The notes under the pieces are model-generated. The model had not been told where the DNA came from. It saw only the letters and a list, made by a program, of their open reading frames with translations, and ran no database searches. From contig NZ_LMOI01000001.1 in NCBI RefSeq assembly GCF_001423525.1, forward strand, positions 62,001-126,000: DNA of 64,000 nt, in the 5' to 3' direction. Shown here in pieces: positions 45,303 through 54,579 of the stretch (the first letter of the stretch is position 1; the number at the start of each line of letters is the position of its first letter). This stretch comes from Arthrobacter sp. Leaf137 (GTDB taxonomy: Bacteria > Actinomycetota > Actinomycetes > Actinomycetales > Micrococcaceae). The translations under genes and the position numbers were made by a program.

Positions 45303-46121
45303 TTACTGCGCGCGGGTAAATTCCTCGGCGGCCCGTACCTGGTCCGCCGTGGGACGCACACCGGTGTACAGCACAAACTGCTCCAGCGCCTGGATGGTGG
45401 CCACGTCAGCACCGGTGATCACCGGCTTGCCCGCCGCCCGGGCCGCCCGGATCAGCGGTGTCTCGGCCGGCAGCGCCACCACGTCGAAGACGAGTTTCGC
45501 GGCGTCTATGGCTTCTGGCGGGAAGGACAGCGCATCGGCGCCCGCACCGCCTGCCATACCAATGGGTGTCACGTTGACGATCATGTCCGCCATACCGCCG
45601 TCGAGCGCTGCACGCCAACTAAAGCCGTACTGTTCGGCGAGCGCCCGGCCCGCCGCCTCATTCCGGGCGATGACGGTGACGTCCGTGAAGCCTGCGTCGC
45701 GCAGCGCCGCCACGGTTGCTTTCGCCATGCCGCCAGCGCCCTGGACCAGGACCGAGTAGTCGGTGGGCACCGAGTTGGTGGCCAGCAGCTGCTCTATAGC
45801 CGTGTAGTCGGTGTTGTAGGCCTTGAGGTGCCCGTTTGTGTTCACGATGGTGTTGACGGAATCGATGGCTTTGGCCGAGGGGTCCATCTCGTCCACCAGC
45901 GCGATCACATCCTCCTTGTACGGCATGGACACGGCGCAGCCGCGGATACCGAGGCCCCGGACGCCGGCAATGGCCTGCTCCAGGTTGGTGGGCGCGAAGG
46001 CCTTGTAGATCCAGTTCAGGTCCAGCTGCCCGTACAGGTGGTTGTGGAAGCGCGTCCCGTTGTTGCTGGGCCGGGCCGAGAGGGAGATGCAGAGGGTCAT
46101 GTCTTTATTGAGGATAGGCAC
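45303..46121 (-). CDS. Shikimate dehydrogenase-like oxidoreductase
   Basis: 272 residues. The substrate-binding half carries CAVSMPYKEDVIALVDEMDP with the catalytic lysine and VNTIVNTNGHLKAYNTDYTA with the partner aspartate. The Rossmann half has VLVQGAGGMAKATVAALRDA. The NADP specificity motif NRT is replaced by ARN. This divergence, and the lack of aroB, aroK or aroC nearby, suggests a SdhL-type enzyme (quinate/shikimate or another hydroxy acid) and not the core AroE. GTG start with TTTAAT six bases upstream. Confidence 0.85.
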   Translation of the reverse strand: MPILNKDMTLCISLSARPSNNGTRFHNHLYGQLDLNWIYKAFAPTNLEQAIAGVRGLGIRGCAVSMPYKEDVIALVDEMDPSAKAIDSVNTIVNTNGHLKAYNTDYTAIEQLLATNSVPTDYSVLVQGAGGMAKATVAALRDAGFTDVTVIARNEAAGRALAEQYGFSWRAALDGGMADMIVNVTPIGMAGGAGADALSFPPEAIDAAKLVFDVVALPAETPLIRAARAAGKPVITGADVATIQALEQFVLYTGVRPTADQVRAAEEFTRAQ

Positions 46122-46148
46122 CTGTCCATTAAACGCGGCCCGGGGAGG

Positions 46149-47873
46149 TTAGGCGCAGCCGCTGCCGGCAGGATAGGGCCCGACGGCGGCCGGCAGCTTT
46201 CCGGGGGCCGCCGCCTTTCCGGCCAGCACGGCGGCCAGGGCATCGAAGGCGGCGTCGGTCCGGCCGTACAGTGCGATCTTGACCGGAGCGGGGGAACCCT
46301 GCAGCGGCCAGGGGGCATCCAAAGTGACGGCGATGTCGCCGCCGGCGGGCGCGCCGCCGTACCCGATGAGGCTGACCAGTGGTCCCGAGCCGACGGCCAG
46401 GCCTGCGCGGGCGGCCGCGGCTTCAAACCGTTCCTTGTCGCCCGGTCCCCCGCCGGTTACCCGGACAGCTCCGGGGACCAGCGGTCCGCTGCAGTTGCCG
46501 GCCAGGATGGTGATGGCGGACCCGGAGACCTTGGCGGACAGTGCCGCGCCACTGCCTGCGGGGGCGGGCGCGGACCCCCTCCGCCCCTGCCAGATCATCA
46601 TGGTGGCCACCCGGGTGGCGGCTTCGTCCAGCCGTTCCTTCGGCAGGGCACCGGAGGCCACAGCCTGGACTATTGCGGCGTGCGCCTGCGCTGCATCGGC
46701 CGGCATCAGGAGCAGGTCGGCCCCGGCGGCCAGGGCGGAAACGGCGGCGGAACCGGCCGGGTACTGCTTGGTGACGGCGCCCATGTTCAGGGCATCGGTC
46801 ACCGCCACGCCCTTGAAACCGAGGCCACGCAGCGCGGCGTAGGTCCTGGACGAGAGCGACGCCGGCACGCCGGGTTCCAGCGCGGGCACGGCGATGTGCC
46901 CGGTCATCACTATCGGCAAGCCTGAGTCGACGGCTGACTGGAAGGGCTTCCAGTCCCGGCCGCGCAACTCCTCCACGCCGGCGTTCTGGAGCGGGAGGCT
47001 AAGGTGCGAGTCGGCGGTGACCGAACCGTGGCCGGGAAAGTGCTTGACAGTGGGCAGCACCCCGGCGGCCAGCATGCCCTGGGCGAATGACACGCTCTGC
47101 GTCGCCGCAGCTGCCGGGTCCCCGGACATGGACCGGGCGCCGATGGTGGGGTCTTTGGGGCCGATGGTGACATCCGCGTCCGGCGCGAAGTCCAGGTTGA
47201 AGCCCAGCGGTGCCAGCTCACCTGCCACAACCTGCCCAGCGTCCCGCGTGAGGGCCGCGTTTCCAGCGGCACCGTAGCTCATGGGTGTTGGCCATTCGGT
47301 CAGCGGCGCTCCCAGCCTGGCCACGATCCCGCCTTCCTGGTCCACGCCGACGATGCCCGGCCACGGGTCACCGTCAGCGGTGGTCGCCCGGGAGAGCCGC
47401 TGGTTGGCCGCCGTCATGGCGGCGACGTCCACTTTTCCCTGCGGGTCGCGGGGAACGTTGTCGCCCATGATGATGCTGCCGGCCAGGTGCAACCGTTCGA
47501 TGGCGGCTGCCTGCGCTTCCACCTGCTGCCCGCCGTAGAAAGGAAGCAGGACCTGGCCGGCCTTTTGCTCTGGCGCCATGGCCGCCACGGCGGCTGCTGC
47601 CGCGTCCTGGTCGCGCTGCTGGGGGCCCCAGCCCAGGGGCCGGGAACCCGGATCAGGTGACGGGGACGCCGTGGTGGGGGCCGGCGTCGTACGCGGCGCC
47701 GCCGAGGACGTGCCGGGCGACGCCGATGCGGAAGCTGACGGAGACGACGCCGGCGTTGAGGGCGCAGGAGTGGGCGGCCCTGCCGTGCACGCGGCCAGGG
47801 CAGCAACGGACAAAGCCGCGATCAGGGGAAGGGTTTTGTGGGTACTGTCACGCAGGCGTTGGAACGGGGACAT
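46149..47873 (-). CDS. GH3 glycoside hydrolase lipoprotein (beta-N-acetylhexosaminidase type)
   Basis: 574 residues. A lipoprotein signal ends in the lipobox LAAC (about residue 29). A Ser/Pro/Ala-rich linker (30-75) precedes a GH3 catalytic barrel with the NagZ-type KHFPGHG followed by DSH, and the nucleophile region GVAVTDALNMGAV. A C-terminal alpha/beta-like region is present, unlike minimal NagZ. It would trim GlcNAc from muropeptides or glycans outside the membrane. I prefer the second ATG (47873), because TAGCAT lies seven bases before it. Confidence 0.88.
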   Translation of the reverse strand: MSPFQRLRDSTHKTLPLIAALSVAALAACTAGPPTPAPSTPASSPSASASASPGTSSAAPRTTPAPTTASPSPDPGSRPLGWGPQQRDQDAAAAAVAAMAPEQKAGQVLLPFYGGQQVEAQAAAIERLHLAGSIIMGDNVPRDPQGKVDVAAMTAANQRLSRATTADGDPWPGIVGVDQEGGIVARLGAPLTEWPTPMSYGAAGNAALTRDAGQVVAGELAPLGFNLDFAPDADVTIGPKDPTIGARSMSGDPAAAATQSVSFAQGMLAAGVLPTVKHFPGHGSVTADSHLSLPLQNAGVEELRGRDWKPFQSAVDSGLPIVMTGHIAVPALEPGVPASLSSRTYAALRGLGFKGVAVTDALNMGAVTKQYPAGSAAVSALAAGADLLLMPADAAQAHAAIVQAVASGALPKERLDEAATRVATMMIWQGRRGSAPAPAGSGAALSAKVSGSAITILAGNCSGPLVPGAVRVTGGGPGDKERFEAAAARAGLAVGSGPLVSLIGYGGAPAGGDIAVTLDAPWPLQGSPAPVKIALYGRTDAAFDALAAVLAGKAAAPGKLPAAVGPYPAGSGCA

Positions 47874-47886
47874 CATTATGATGCTA
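47874..47886 (-). promoter_or_regulatory. Leaderless promoter -10 of the GH3 gene
   Basis: On the minus strand TAGCAT (47881-47886) is followed by seven bases and the second ATG at 47873. Confidence 0.4.
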
Positions 47887-47978
47887 CCCCTGCGCTATAG
47901 ACTTGAAACACCCGTTCGTTTGCCGGCACGTCCCGGAAGCGGCACCAGCCAGCGGCATCCCGGACAGTGAGGAAATGC

Positions 47979-49130
47979 GTGAAGATCGACTTCGCACCAT
48001 CGAGGCAATCAACCCTTGGTGTTGAGTGGGAACTGGCGCTGGTGGACGGCCGCACCGGCGAACTCGCGTCTGTCGCCAATGAGGTGCTCCGCGGTGTCGC
48101 CTCCCGCCATCCCGAGCTGAACGAGGATGACGAACACCCCCACATCAAGCAGGAACTGCTGCTGAACACGGTGGAACTGGTCACGGGAATCTGCGAGACC
48201 GCTGCCGAGGCGAAGGAAGACCTCAGCCGCTCCGTGGCTGCCGTCCGGGAAATCACCGATCCCATGGGCGTGGAGCTCTTCTGCGCCGGCAGCCACCCGT
48301 TCAGCCCGCCGCAGCTGCAGCCCGTGACGGACAAGGCCCGCTACGCCAAGCTCATTGACCGTACCCAGTGGTGGGGCCGGCAGATGGTCATCTACGGCGT
48401 GCACGTCCACGTGGGCCTGGACCGCCGCGAGAAGGCCCTCCCCGTGCTCGACGGACTGGTCAACTATTTCCCGCATTTCCAGGCGTTGTCCGCGTCCAGC
48501 CCGTTCTGGGGCGGCGAGGACACCGGCTACGCCTCGCACCGTGCCCTGATGTTCCAGCAGCTGCCCACCGCGGGTCTGCCGTTCCAGTTCCCGTCCTGGT
48601 CTGAATACGAGTCCTATGTCCAGGACATGTTCACCACCGGTGTGATCGACACCATCTCAGAGATCCGCTGGGACATCCGGCCGGTGCCGGCCCTGGGAAC
48701 CATTGAAATGCGCATCTGCGACGGCCTGGCCACCCTGGAGGAAGTCGGCGCCATCGCGGCCCTCACCCAGTGCCTGGTGGACGAGTTCTCCACCACCCTG
48801 GACAACGGCGGCACCATTCCCACCATGCCGCCGTGGCACGTCCAGGAAAACAAGTGGCGTGCCGCCCGCTACGGCATGGATGCCATCATCATCCTGGACG
48901 CCGCCGGCAAGGAGCAGCTGGTGACGGACCACCTGATGGAAACGCTGAACCGGCTGGAGCCCGTAGCGGCGAAACTGGGCTGCCAGGATGAGCTGGCCGA
49001 CGTCGAGAAGATCATCCGCCGCGGTGCCGGCTACCAGCGCCAGCGGCGCGTGGCGGAGGACAACGGCGGCAACCTGCAGGCCGTGGTCCTGGACCTGGTC
49101 AAGCAGATGCGCAACGGCCCCACCGCCTGA
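47979..49130 (+). CDS. YbdK-type carboxylate-amine ligase (glutamate-cysteine ligase family 2)
   Basis: 383 residues with the GCS2 pattern: TLGVEWELALVDGRTGEL at the N-terminus, IYGVHVHVGLDRR in the middle, EIRWDIRPVPALGTIEMRIC, and RWRVAED-like ending GYQRQRRVAED. It belongs to the ATP-grasp-like glutamate-cysteine ligase superfamily. Because mycothiol genes are present, and actinobacteria of this type lack glutathione, a carboxylate-amine ligase role with an unknown amine is more likely than glutathione synthesis. GTG 47979 has GAGGAAA just upstream, which decides against GTG 47967. Confidence 0.88.
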   Translation: MKIDFAPSRQSTLGVEWELALVDGRTGELASVANEVLRGVASRHPELNEDDEHPHIKQELLLNTVELVTGICETAAEAKEDLSRSVAAVREITDPMGVELFCAGSHPFSPPQLQPVTDKARYAKLIDRTQWWGRQMVIYGVHVHVGLDRREKALPVLDGLVNYFPHFQALSASSPFWGGEDTGYASHRALMFQQLPTAGLPFQFPSWSEYESYVQDMFTTGVIDTISEIRWDIRPVPALGTIEMRICDGLATLEEVGAIAALTQCLVDEFSTTLDNGGTIPTMPPWHVQENKWRAARYGMDAIIILDAAGKEQLVTDHLMETLNRLEPVAAKLGCQDELADVEKIIRRGAGYQRQRRVAEDNGGNLQAVVLDLVKQMRNGPTA

Positions 49131-49143
49131 CGTACGGGGGTGT

Positions 49144-50235
49144 TCAGGCCTGAAGGGAGACCGAGGTGACGGGCATCGAGGAGTCCGGTGCGAAACCGAT
49201 CCCGCTGGGTTCGGCGCCCGCCATGACCAGCTGCGCCCCTAGGGCGGCCACCATGGCCCCGTTGTCCGTGCACAGGTCCAGCGGCGGAACGTGAAGCCGG
49301 ATTCCGGCCGACGCGCAGCGCTGTCCCGTGAGCTCCCGCAGCCTCGAGTTTGCGGCCACGCCGCCACCCAGCAGCACGTCCTTGATCCCGTGTTCCCTGC
49401 AGGCAAGCACGGCCTTTGAGGAGATCACGTCCACCACGGCTTCCTGGAATGCGGCGGCGATGTCAGCCACCGGGATGTCTTCCCCGCGGGCTTCAAACTG
49501 TTCCACGCACCTGGCCACGGCGGTCTTCAGTCCGCTGAAGGACCAGTCGTAGCGGTGCTTGCCCGGCTCGTCCGACGTTCCCATGTACTTGGGCTGGCTG
49601 AGGCCGCGCGGGAAACGGATCGCCTTCGGGTTGCCGGTGCGGGCCACCCTGTCGATGGCGGGACCGCCCGGATAGCCGAGCCCCAGGATGCGGGCCACCT
49701 TGTCGTAGGCCTCGCCGGCGGCGTCATCGATGGTGGAGCCCAGGAGTTCCACGTCGCTGGTGATGCTGTTGATCCGGAGGATTTCAGTGTGGCCGCCGGA
49801 GACCAGCAGGGCGCCGAGGCTCTCGGGGAGGGCCTGCTGCTTTCCGGTTGCCCGGTCATCCAGGAGCCCCACGCCCACATGGGCCACCAGGTGGTTGATG
49901 GCGTAGAGCGGCTTGCCGGTGGCTACGGCCAGTGCCTTCGCGGCGCAGACTCCGACCATCAGGGCACCGGCCAGCCCCGGGCCTGAGGTCACCGCGATGG
50001 CATCGACGTCGTCCAGGGTGGCGCCGGCTTCCGCGAGGGCCTGTTCCAGGGTGGGTACAAAAGCATCGAGGTGCGCGCGCGAGGCGATCTCCGGGATGAC
50101 GCCGCCGAACCGGACATGCTCGTCCATCGATGAGGACACCGTGTTGGCCAGGAGTGTGGTTCCCCGGACGACGCCGACGCCGGTCTCGTCGCAGGAGGAT
50201 TCGATGCCCAGCACCAGCGGCTGCGTGCGGTTCAT
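49144..50235 (-). CDS. tsaD: tRNA t6A threonylcarbamoyltransferase subunit TsaD
   Basis: 363 residues. The ASKHA fold shows [15 protein letters not shown], the metal-binding HLVAHVGVG histidines ([10 protein letters not shown]), [11 protein letters not shown] and [12 protein letters not shown]. It transfers threonylcarbamoyl from the AMP intermediate to A37 of tRNAs reading ANN codons, working with TsaB and TsaE encoded in the same operon. It is the last gene of alr-tsaE-tsaB-rimI-tsaD and overlaps rimI by four bases. Confidence 0.97.
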   Translation of the reverse strand: MNRTQPLVLGIESSCDETGVGVVRGTTLLANTVSSSMDEHVRFGGVIPEIASRAHLDAFVPTLEQALAEAGATLDDVDAIAVTSGPGLAGALMVGVCAAKALAVATGKPLYAINHLVAHVGVGLLDDRATGKQQALPESLGALLVSGGHTEILRINSITSDVELLGSTIDDAAGEAYDKVARILGLGYPGGPAIDRVARTGNPKAIRFPRGLSQPKYMGTSDEPGKHRYDWSFSGLKTAVARCVEQFEARGEDIPVADIAAAFQEAVVDVISSKAVLACREHGIKDVLLGGGVAANSRLRELTGQRCASAGIRLHVPPLDLCTDNGAMVAALGAQLVMAGAEPSGIGFAPDSSMPVTSVSLQA

Positions 50236-50771
50236 GGCCGGATTCCTTTGCTTGGGGATTCTGTTTCAGTCTCCGGCACCAGCGCCAGCCGCATGATCAG
50301 GGCATCCACGCCGTCGCGGTAGTACCGGGGGCGGATATGGATCTGTTGGAAGCCGAAACGGAGGTACAGCCGCTGGGCGCGGGGGTTGTCGGCACGCACT
50401 TCCAGCAGGACGTCCGCGGCGCGCCGCCGGCGGGCCTCGTCGATCAGTTCGGTGAGGAGCGTGCTGCCGATGCCGCGGCCCTCACGGTGGGGCACGACGG
50501 CGATCGTCTGGACATCCGCGATGGGTTCAATGCACATGAGCCCGGCATAGCCGACGATGCCGTCCGTTCCTTCGGCCACCAGGTAGCGGCGGGTTTCCGG
50601 CTGCGCCAGTTCGTCGAAGAACATCTGCACCGGCCAGGCGTCCACCGGAAACAGTTCCTGTTCGAGGGCGCTGACGGCGGGGATATCGGCCTCCGTCATG
50701 TCCCGGATGGCGACGCTTTCCAGAGCGGCGGAACGGGGCTCCGGAATTCCTTCCGGCCCGGCGGCACTCAC
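50232..50771 (-). CDS. rimI: Ribosomal-protein-alanine N-acetyltransferase RimI
   Basis: 179 residues with a GNAT fold. The acetyl-CoA motif [20 protein letters not shown] is followed by [20 protein letters not shown], characteristic of RimI, which acetylates the N-terminus of S18 and possibly others. Position between tsaB and tsaD is the usual one in actinobacteria. Four-base overlaps on both sides indicate translational coupling. Confidence 0.93.
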   Translation of the reverse strand: MSAAGPEGIPEPRSAALESVAIRDMTEADIPAVSALEQELFPVDAWPVQMFFDELAQPETRRYLVAEGTDGIVGYAGLMCIEPIADVQTIAVVPHREGRGIGSTLLTELIDEARRRRAADVLLEVRADNPRAQRLYLRFGFQQIHIRPRYYRDGVDALIMRLALVPETETESPSKGIRP

Positions 50772-51439
50772 AGGGCCCTCTTCCGCGGCCCCGGGACCTG
50801 GGCGTCGGATTCCCGAAGGTACAGGGGCGTGGAGTCCAGGAGCCCCGCGCCGGAGGCCAGCCTGGCCAGGGCGAACTGCCCCAGGTACAGGGCGTCCGGC
50901 TGCTCACCGGCAAAGTCCGGGTCCGCCCGGAGTGCGTCCGCGTACAGGCCGGCGCCCGCACCGTACGCGGGCAGGTCCGGCAGGTCCGCGGCGAAGCCGA
51001 CATGCGGCCCGTCTTCGAGCACCGGCAACTGACCTTCGGCCAGGCTGTAGCGGGCCCAGTAGACCTCCTTGCGGCGCGCGTCGGTGACCACCAGGAACTC
51101 GGGGGCGGCCGCCGTCGACTCGGCCACCTCCAGTGCAATTGCGTCGAGGCTCATCAGGCCGTGCAGGGGCTTGCCCCATACGAAGGCCAGGGTGCGTGCC
51201 GTGGCGATGCCGGACCGCAGCCCGGTGAACGGGCCGGGTCCCACACCCACCACCAGGGCGTCGATGTCTCCTCCAGCGAGGCCGGCGTCCGCCAGCATTC
51301 CTGCGATGCCCGGGGCCAGCACTTCGGCGTGGCTGCGGGTGTCCTCGGTGGAGAAGTTGGCAACGACGCCTTCCAGGGCATCGTCAGAGACCAGGGCTGC
51401 GCTGGCCACGGCCGAGGTGTCGATTGCGAGGATCAGCAT
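50768..51439 (-). CDS. tsaB: tRNA t6A complex subunit TsaB
   Basis: 223 residues of a shortened ASKHA fold: MLILAIDTSAVASAALVSDD at the start and VVGVGPGPFTGLRSGIATAR in the middle are TsaB signatures. It acts as the non-catalytic partner of TsaD. The start is ATG 51439, whose A overlaps the tsaE stop codon (TGATG); a longer frame upstream lies within tsaE. Length and motifs are normal. Confidence 0.95.
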   Translation of the reverse strand: MLILAIDTSAVASAALVSDDALEGVVANFSTEDTRSHAEVLAPGIAGMLADAGLAGGDIDALVVGVGPGPFTGLRSGIATARTLAFVWGKPLHGLMSLDAIALEVAESTAAAPEFLVVTDARRKEVYWARYSLAEGQLPVLEDGPHVGFAADLPDLPAYGAGAGLYADALRADPDFAGEQPDALYLGQFALARLASGAGLLDSTPLYLRESDAQVPGPRKRAL

Positions 51440-52083
51440 CAGTTGGCCCCCCCGGCAACGTCCAGCTCCGGAGCGTCGGCCCAACGGGGGCCATACCCAC
51501 GCATGACGATGGTGCGTGGTTCGTCCGTGTCGTCCGTATCAAAGTCCAGGCTTTCGCGTGCCCCGTCCGGTCCGGCGTTCGCGGTTTCAGTGGTCCCGTC
51601 GGCAACGGACCTGTGGCCGAAGCCTCCGCCGAGGCCGATGGCGCGGTGCAGGTCGATCTCCAGCCGGTTCTCGCTCAGGTGTTCCACCCGGTCGTGGCCC
51701 CACTCCACCACTGTCACGGACGTGTCCATGGTGTTCTCGAGGTCAATGTCGTCCACTTCGGCGGCCGAACCGAGCCGGTAGGCATCCACGTGGACGAGGT
51801 CCGGTCCGCCGGGGCGGGGCCCGTCAAGGAGATTGGGGTGGATCCGCACCAGCACGAAGGTGGGGGAAATGATGCCGGAGCGCACTCCCAGTCCCTCCCC
51901 CAGCCCCTGGGTCAGAGTGGTCTTCCCGGCACCCAGCTCGCCGGAGAGCACCACCAGGTCGCCGGCGTCCAGGACCCGGGCCAGCCCCGCGCCGAGCGCA
52001 TGGGTCTGGTCCGCCGTCGTGGCCCTATAGGTTCTTTCCCAGTTCGCCTCGGCCGTGTGGCCGGGCAGGTTCGCGGCGCTCAC
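51439..52083 (-). CDS. tsaE: tRNA t6A complex ATPase TsaE
   Basis: 214 residues. The P-loop GELGAGKTT (48-56) and the TsaE motifs ISPTFVLVRIHPN and LVHVDAYRLGSAAEVDDIDL, then VTVVEWGHDRVEHL, are all present. It energises the TsaB-TsaD complex. Compared with a ~150-residue typical TsaE it carries a C-terminal extension of about 60 polar residues (after about 150). It overlaps alr by four bases upstream and tsaB by one base downstream. Confidence 0.95.
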   Translation of the reverse strand: MSAANLPGHTAEANWERTYRATTADQTHALGAGLARVLDAGDLVVLSGELGAGKTTLTQGLGEGLGVRSGIISPTFVLVRIHPNLLDGPRPGGPDLVHVDAYRLGSAAEVDDIDLENTMDTSVTVVEWGHDRVEHLSENRLEIDLHRAIGLGGGFGHRSVADGTTETANAGPDGARESLDFDTDDTDEPRTIVMRGYGPRWADAPELDVAGGAN

Positions 52084-53312
52084 AGGGCCCCTTCCCTGCC
52101 GGAGGCAGAAGCGTTCCCGCCGCCGGACGTGTCCTGTTCGTTGATGAAGCGGCGCGGCACGCGCGGACTGATCCGCGTGACGATCTCATAGTTGATGGTC
52201 CCGGCGGCGTGCGCCCAGTCATCAGCCGTGGGACCGCCGTCGGCTCCGCTGCCGAAAAGCTCCGCCTCGGCGCCCAGCAGCGCGGCCCCGCGGACTCCCG
52301 GGCCGAGGTCGATGACCATCTGGTCCATGGCGATGCGGCCCACCACCGGGTAGGTGGTGCCGGCCACCCGGACCGGCCCGCCGGTGGCGACCCGCGGGAT
52401 ACCGTCTGCGTAGCCCAACGGGATCAGGCCCAGTGTGCTGGCGCCGGCAGTCCGGTAATGGAGCCCGTAGGAAACGCCCTGCCCTGCCGGGACGGCCTTG
52501 CACTGGGACACCTTGGTCCGCAGCGCCATGGCCGGCCGCAGGCCAAGTTCCGCGGAAGTCTGGCCGTCAAAAGGCGAAAGCCCGTAGATGCCCAGTCCCA
52601 CGCGCACCAGGTCGAAGTGGGTGTCCGGCCGGGACAGGGTGGCGGGAGTGTTGGCCAGGTGCCGGACTTCGGCGTCCACCCCGGCGTCCTCGGCCACTGC
52701 GAGCGCGTCGCGGAAGGCCGCCAGCTGGTGGTCGGTTTCGGGGCGTTCGGGTTCGTCAGCGACGGCGAGGTGGGAGAAGATGCCCACCACCCGGAGCACG
52801 CCCTGGTCCTGGTACTCCATGGCTTCGCCCACCAGCGTGTCCCAGTACTCCAGGGTGGCGCCGTTGCGGCCCAGCCCGGTGTCCACCTTGAGGTGGATCC
52901 TGGCCGGGCGCTCCTGCTCGCGGGCCGCGGCAACAATCCGTTCGAGTTCCCACCCTGAACAGCCAATGTCGACGCCGGCCGCCACCGCCGCGCCGAAGTT
53001 GCTGTCCGTGGTGTGCAGCCAGGCGAGCAGCGGTGCGTCGATCCCGGCAGCGCGCAGGGCGAGCGCCTCGGAGATGTGCGCCACCCCAAGCCAGGCAGCG
53101 CCGGCCTCCAGTGCGGCACGGGCAACGGGGACGGCACCGTGCCCGTAGGCGTCGGCCTTGACCACGGCCATGACCTTGGCCGGCGAGGCAGCCGCAGCGA
53201 GCCGGCGGACGTTGTGCCGGATGGCGTCAAGGTCGATCACGGCGGAACGCTCGTAGTGGGGATCGTGCACTGAAGCAGCGCTGATTTCACCGGTTGGGGC
53301 GGGGTAAGTCAC
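52080..53312 (-). CDS. alr: Alanine racemase
   Basis: 410 residues. The PLP lysine is K52 in VMAVVKADAYGHG. The second catalytic residue, tyrosine, is in GVSYGLHYRT. The substrate-binding GYADGIPRVAT and VVGRIAMDQMVIDL are also present. It supplies D-alanine for peptidoglycan. The GTG start follows TAGAAT by seven bases (leaderless). It leads the operon with the t6A genes through a four-base overlap with tsaE. Confidence 0.96.
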   Translation of the reverse strand: MTYPAPTGEISAASVHDPHYERSAVIDLDAIRHNVRRLAAAASPAKVMAVVKADAYGHGAVPVARAALEAGAAWLGVAHISEALALRAAGIDAPLLAWLHTTDSNFGAAVAAGVDIGCSGWELERIVAAAREQERPARIHLKVDTGLGRNGATLEYWDTLVGEAMEYQDQGVLRVVGIFSHLAVADEPERPETDHQLAAFRDALAVAEDAGVDAEVRHLANTPATLSRPDTHFDLVRVGLGIYGLSPFDGQTSAELGLRPAMALRTKVSQCKAVPAGQGVSYGLHYRTAGASTLGLIPLGYADGIPRVATGGPVRVAGTTYPVVGRIAMDQMVIDLGPGVRGAALLGAEAELFGSGADGGPTADDWAHAAGTINYEIVTRISPRVPRRFINEQDTSGGGNASASGREGAL

Positions 53313-53325
53313 GGTAGCGATTCTA
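53313..53325 (-). promoter_or_regulatory. Leaderless promoter -10 of the alr-tsaE-tsaB-rimI-tsaD operon
   Basis: On the minus strand TAGAAT (53320-53325) is followed by seven bases and the GTG of alr at 53312. Confidence 0.6.
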
Positions 53326-53417
53326 GTAGGGGTGCCTGCGGCCGGATAATCGGACTCCCGGCGCTGCCGGGATGGCAGTGTTCGGGCGGCAGGGAATATT
53401 CAAGCGGCAGCGGCTGC

Positions 53418-54509
53418 TCAGGCGTCCGAGAGGTGGGCGATGGTGGCGGCGGCCCTCCGCTGGGCTGCCTGCGGGACGTCCTGGATGATCTCGGCCAGGA
53501 ACCCGAAGCGGCGCAGCCACTGGCTCATCTGGCGTTCGGGCCGGGCGTTGGCGCGCTTCCACCAGTCGGCGATGTCTCCCCAACCGGGAGCGGCCAGCGA
53601 CCCGCCCACTTCCTGCACGGCCAGGGAGGCGCACAGGTTGGCGAACCTGAGCCTGTTGCCCAGCGGCCAGCCGGCCAGTGAGCCCACAATGAACGCGGCG
53701 TCGAAACAGTCACCTGCTCCGGTGGGGTCAAGTGCCTTGACCGGCAGGGACGGAACCCACTCCTCCTCCCCGGTTTCCGAATCGACGGCGAGCGCCCCCT
53801 GCGGGCCGAGTGTCACCACAGCCACGGGGACCCGGTCCGCGAGCGCATACAGGGCAGACCAGGCATTGTCCTTCCCGGTCAGCGCCATGGCTTCGCGCTG
53901 GTTGGGCAGGAACGCATGGAAGTACTGCAGGTTTTCCAGCCGGACCGGAGCCCACTCCCCGGTGGGGTCCCAGCCCACGTCACCGAAGAGTTTTACGCCG
54001 GCCGCGTGGGCGGCGCGTGCCCAGGGTTCCACTTCCAGGCCCACCTCCGCGATGCCGGCCAGGGTGGGCGGCGGCTCCCCGATGAGCTCGGAGGACGTGA
54101 CCGGGGCGGCATGTCCATGGGTGACCATGGACCGGTCCTTCTCGACGCACAGTGACACCGTCACCGGCGAGTGCCACCCCTCCACCCGGCGGGACAGGCT
54201 CAGGTCCACCCGCTCCTGGCCGGAGAGGATCTTCCAGTTGAAGTCGCCATAGCCGTCATCACCGAACACTGCGGCCAGGCCGGTCCGGAGCCCCAGCCGG
54301 GCCGCCGCGATGGCCTGGTTCGCCACCCCGCCGGGGCAGCTGCCCATGCCGTCGCTCCAGATTTCGGTGCCCGGTTCAGGGCCGTGCGGCAGTCCGGTGA
54401 AAATGATGTCCTGGTAGACGGTTCCGGCCAGCAGGAGATCGAACCCTGGCCCGGAGTGTTTCCGGACCGAGGCCAGCGGATCAAAAGGGCGTGCCGGCAT
54501 CGCGTCCAT
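53418..54509 (-). CDS. PfkB-family carbohydrate kinase
   Basis: 363 residues of the ribokinase fold. The N-terminal PfkB signature GSCPGGVANQAIAAARLGLR binds the sugar, and the C-terminal DPTGAGDCFDAAFIVG contains the catalytic aspartate and anion hole. It extends about 60 residues beyond the core with a helical, basic C-terminus. The sugar or nucleoside substrate is unknown. ATG 54509 is chosen because TAGTGT lies seven bases upstream; the upstream frame would run into the divergent GH4 gene. The shared promoter region suggests coordinated use with the GH4 enzyme. Confidence 0.87.
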   Translation of the reverse strand: MDAMPARPFDPLASVRKHSGPGFDLLLAGTVYQDIIFTGLPHGPEPGTEIWSDGMGSCPGGVANQAIAAARLGLRTGLAAVFGDDGYGDFNWKILSGQERVDLSLSRRVEGWHSPVTVSLCVEKDRSMVTHGHAAPVTSSELIGEPPPTLAGIAEVGLEVEPWARAAHAAGVKLFGDVGWDPTGEWAPVRLENLQYFHAFLPNQREAMALTGKDNAWSALYALADRVPVAVVTLGPQGALAVDSETGEEEWVPSLPVKALDPTGAGDCFDAAFIVGSLAGWPLGNRLRFANLCASLAVQEVGGSLAAPGWGDIADWWKRANARPERQMSQWLRRFGFLAEIIQDVPQAAQRRAAATIAHLSDA

Positions 54510-54522
54510 GTCCGGCACACTA
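54510..54522 (-). promoter_or_regulatory. Leaderless promoter -10 of the PfkB gene
   Basis: On the minus strand TAGTGT (54517-54522) is followed by seven bases and ATG at 54509. Confidence 0.45.
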
Positions 54523-54566
54523 CGCCCTGCCAACGACATCCGGTAGAGGAGCGCCCGGGCCCGCCC

Positions 54567-54579
54567 TAGACTGCTGGGT
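54567..54579 (+). promoter_or_regulatory. Leaderless promoter -10 of the GH4 gene
   Basis: TAGACT (54567-54572) is followed by seven bases and ATG at 54580. Confidence 0.5.

Noticed and set aside
45303..46121. The housekeeping aroE
   Set aside because: The cofactor motif is divergent and no other shikimate genes are adjacent; the SdhL-type label is safer.
47979..49130. Glutathione biosynthesis via glutamate-cysteine ligase
   Set aside because: The sequence fits the YbdK branch, no gshB is present, and mshA/ino1 indicate mycothiol as the low-molecular-weight thiol.
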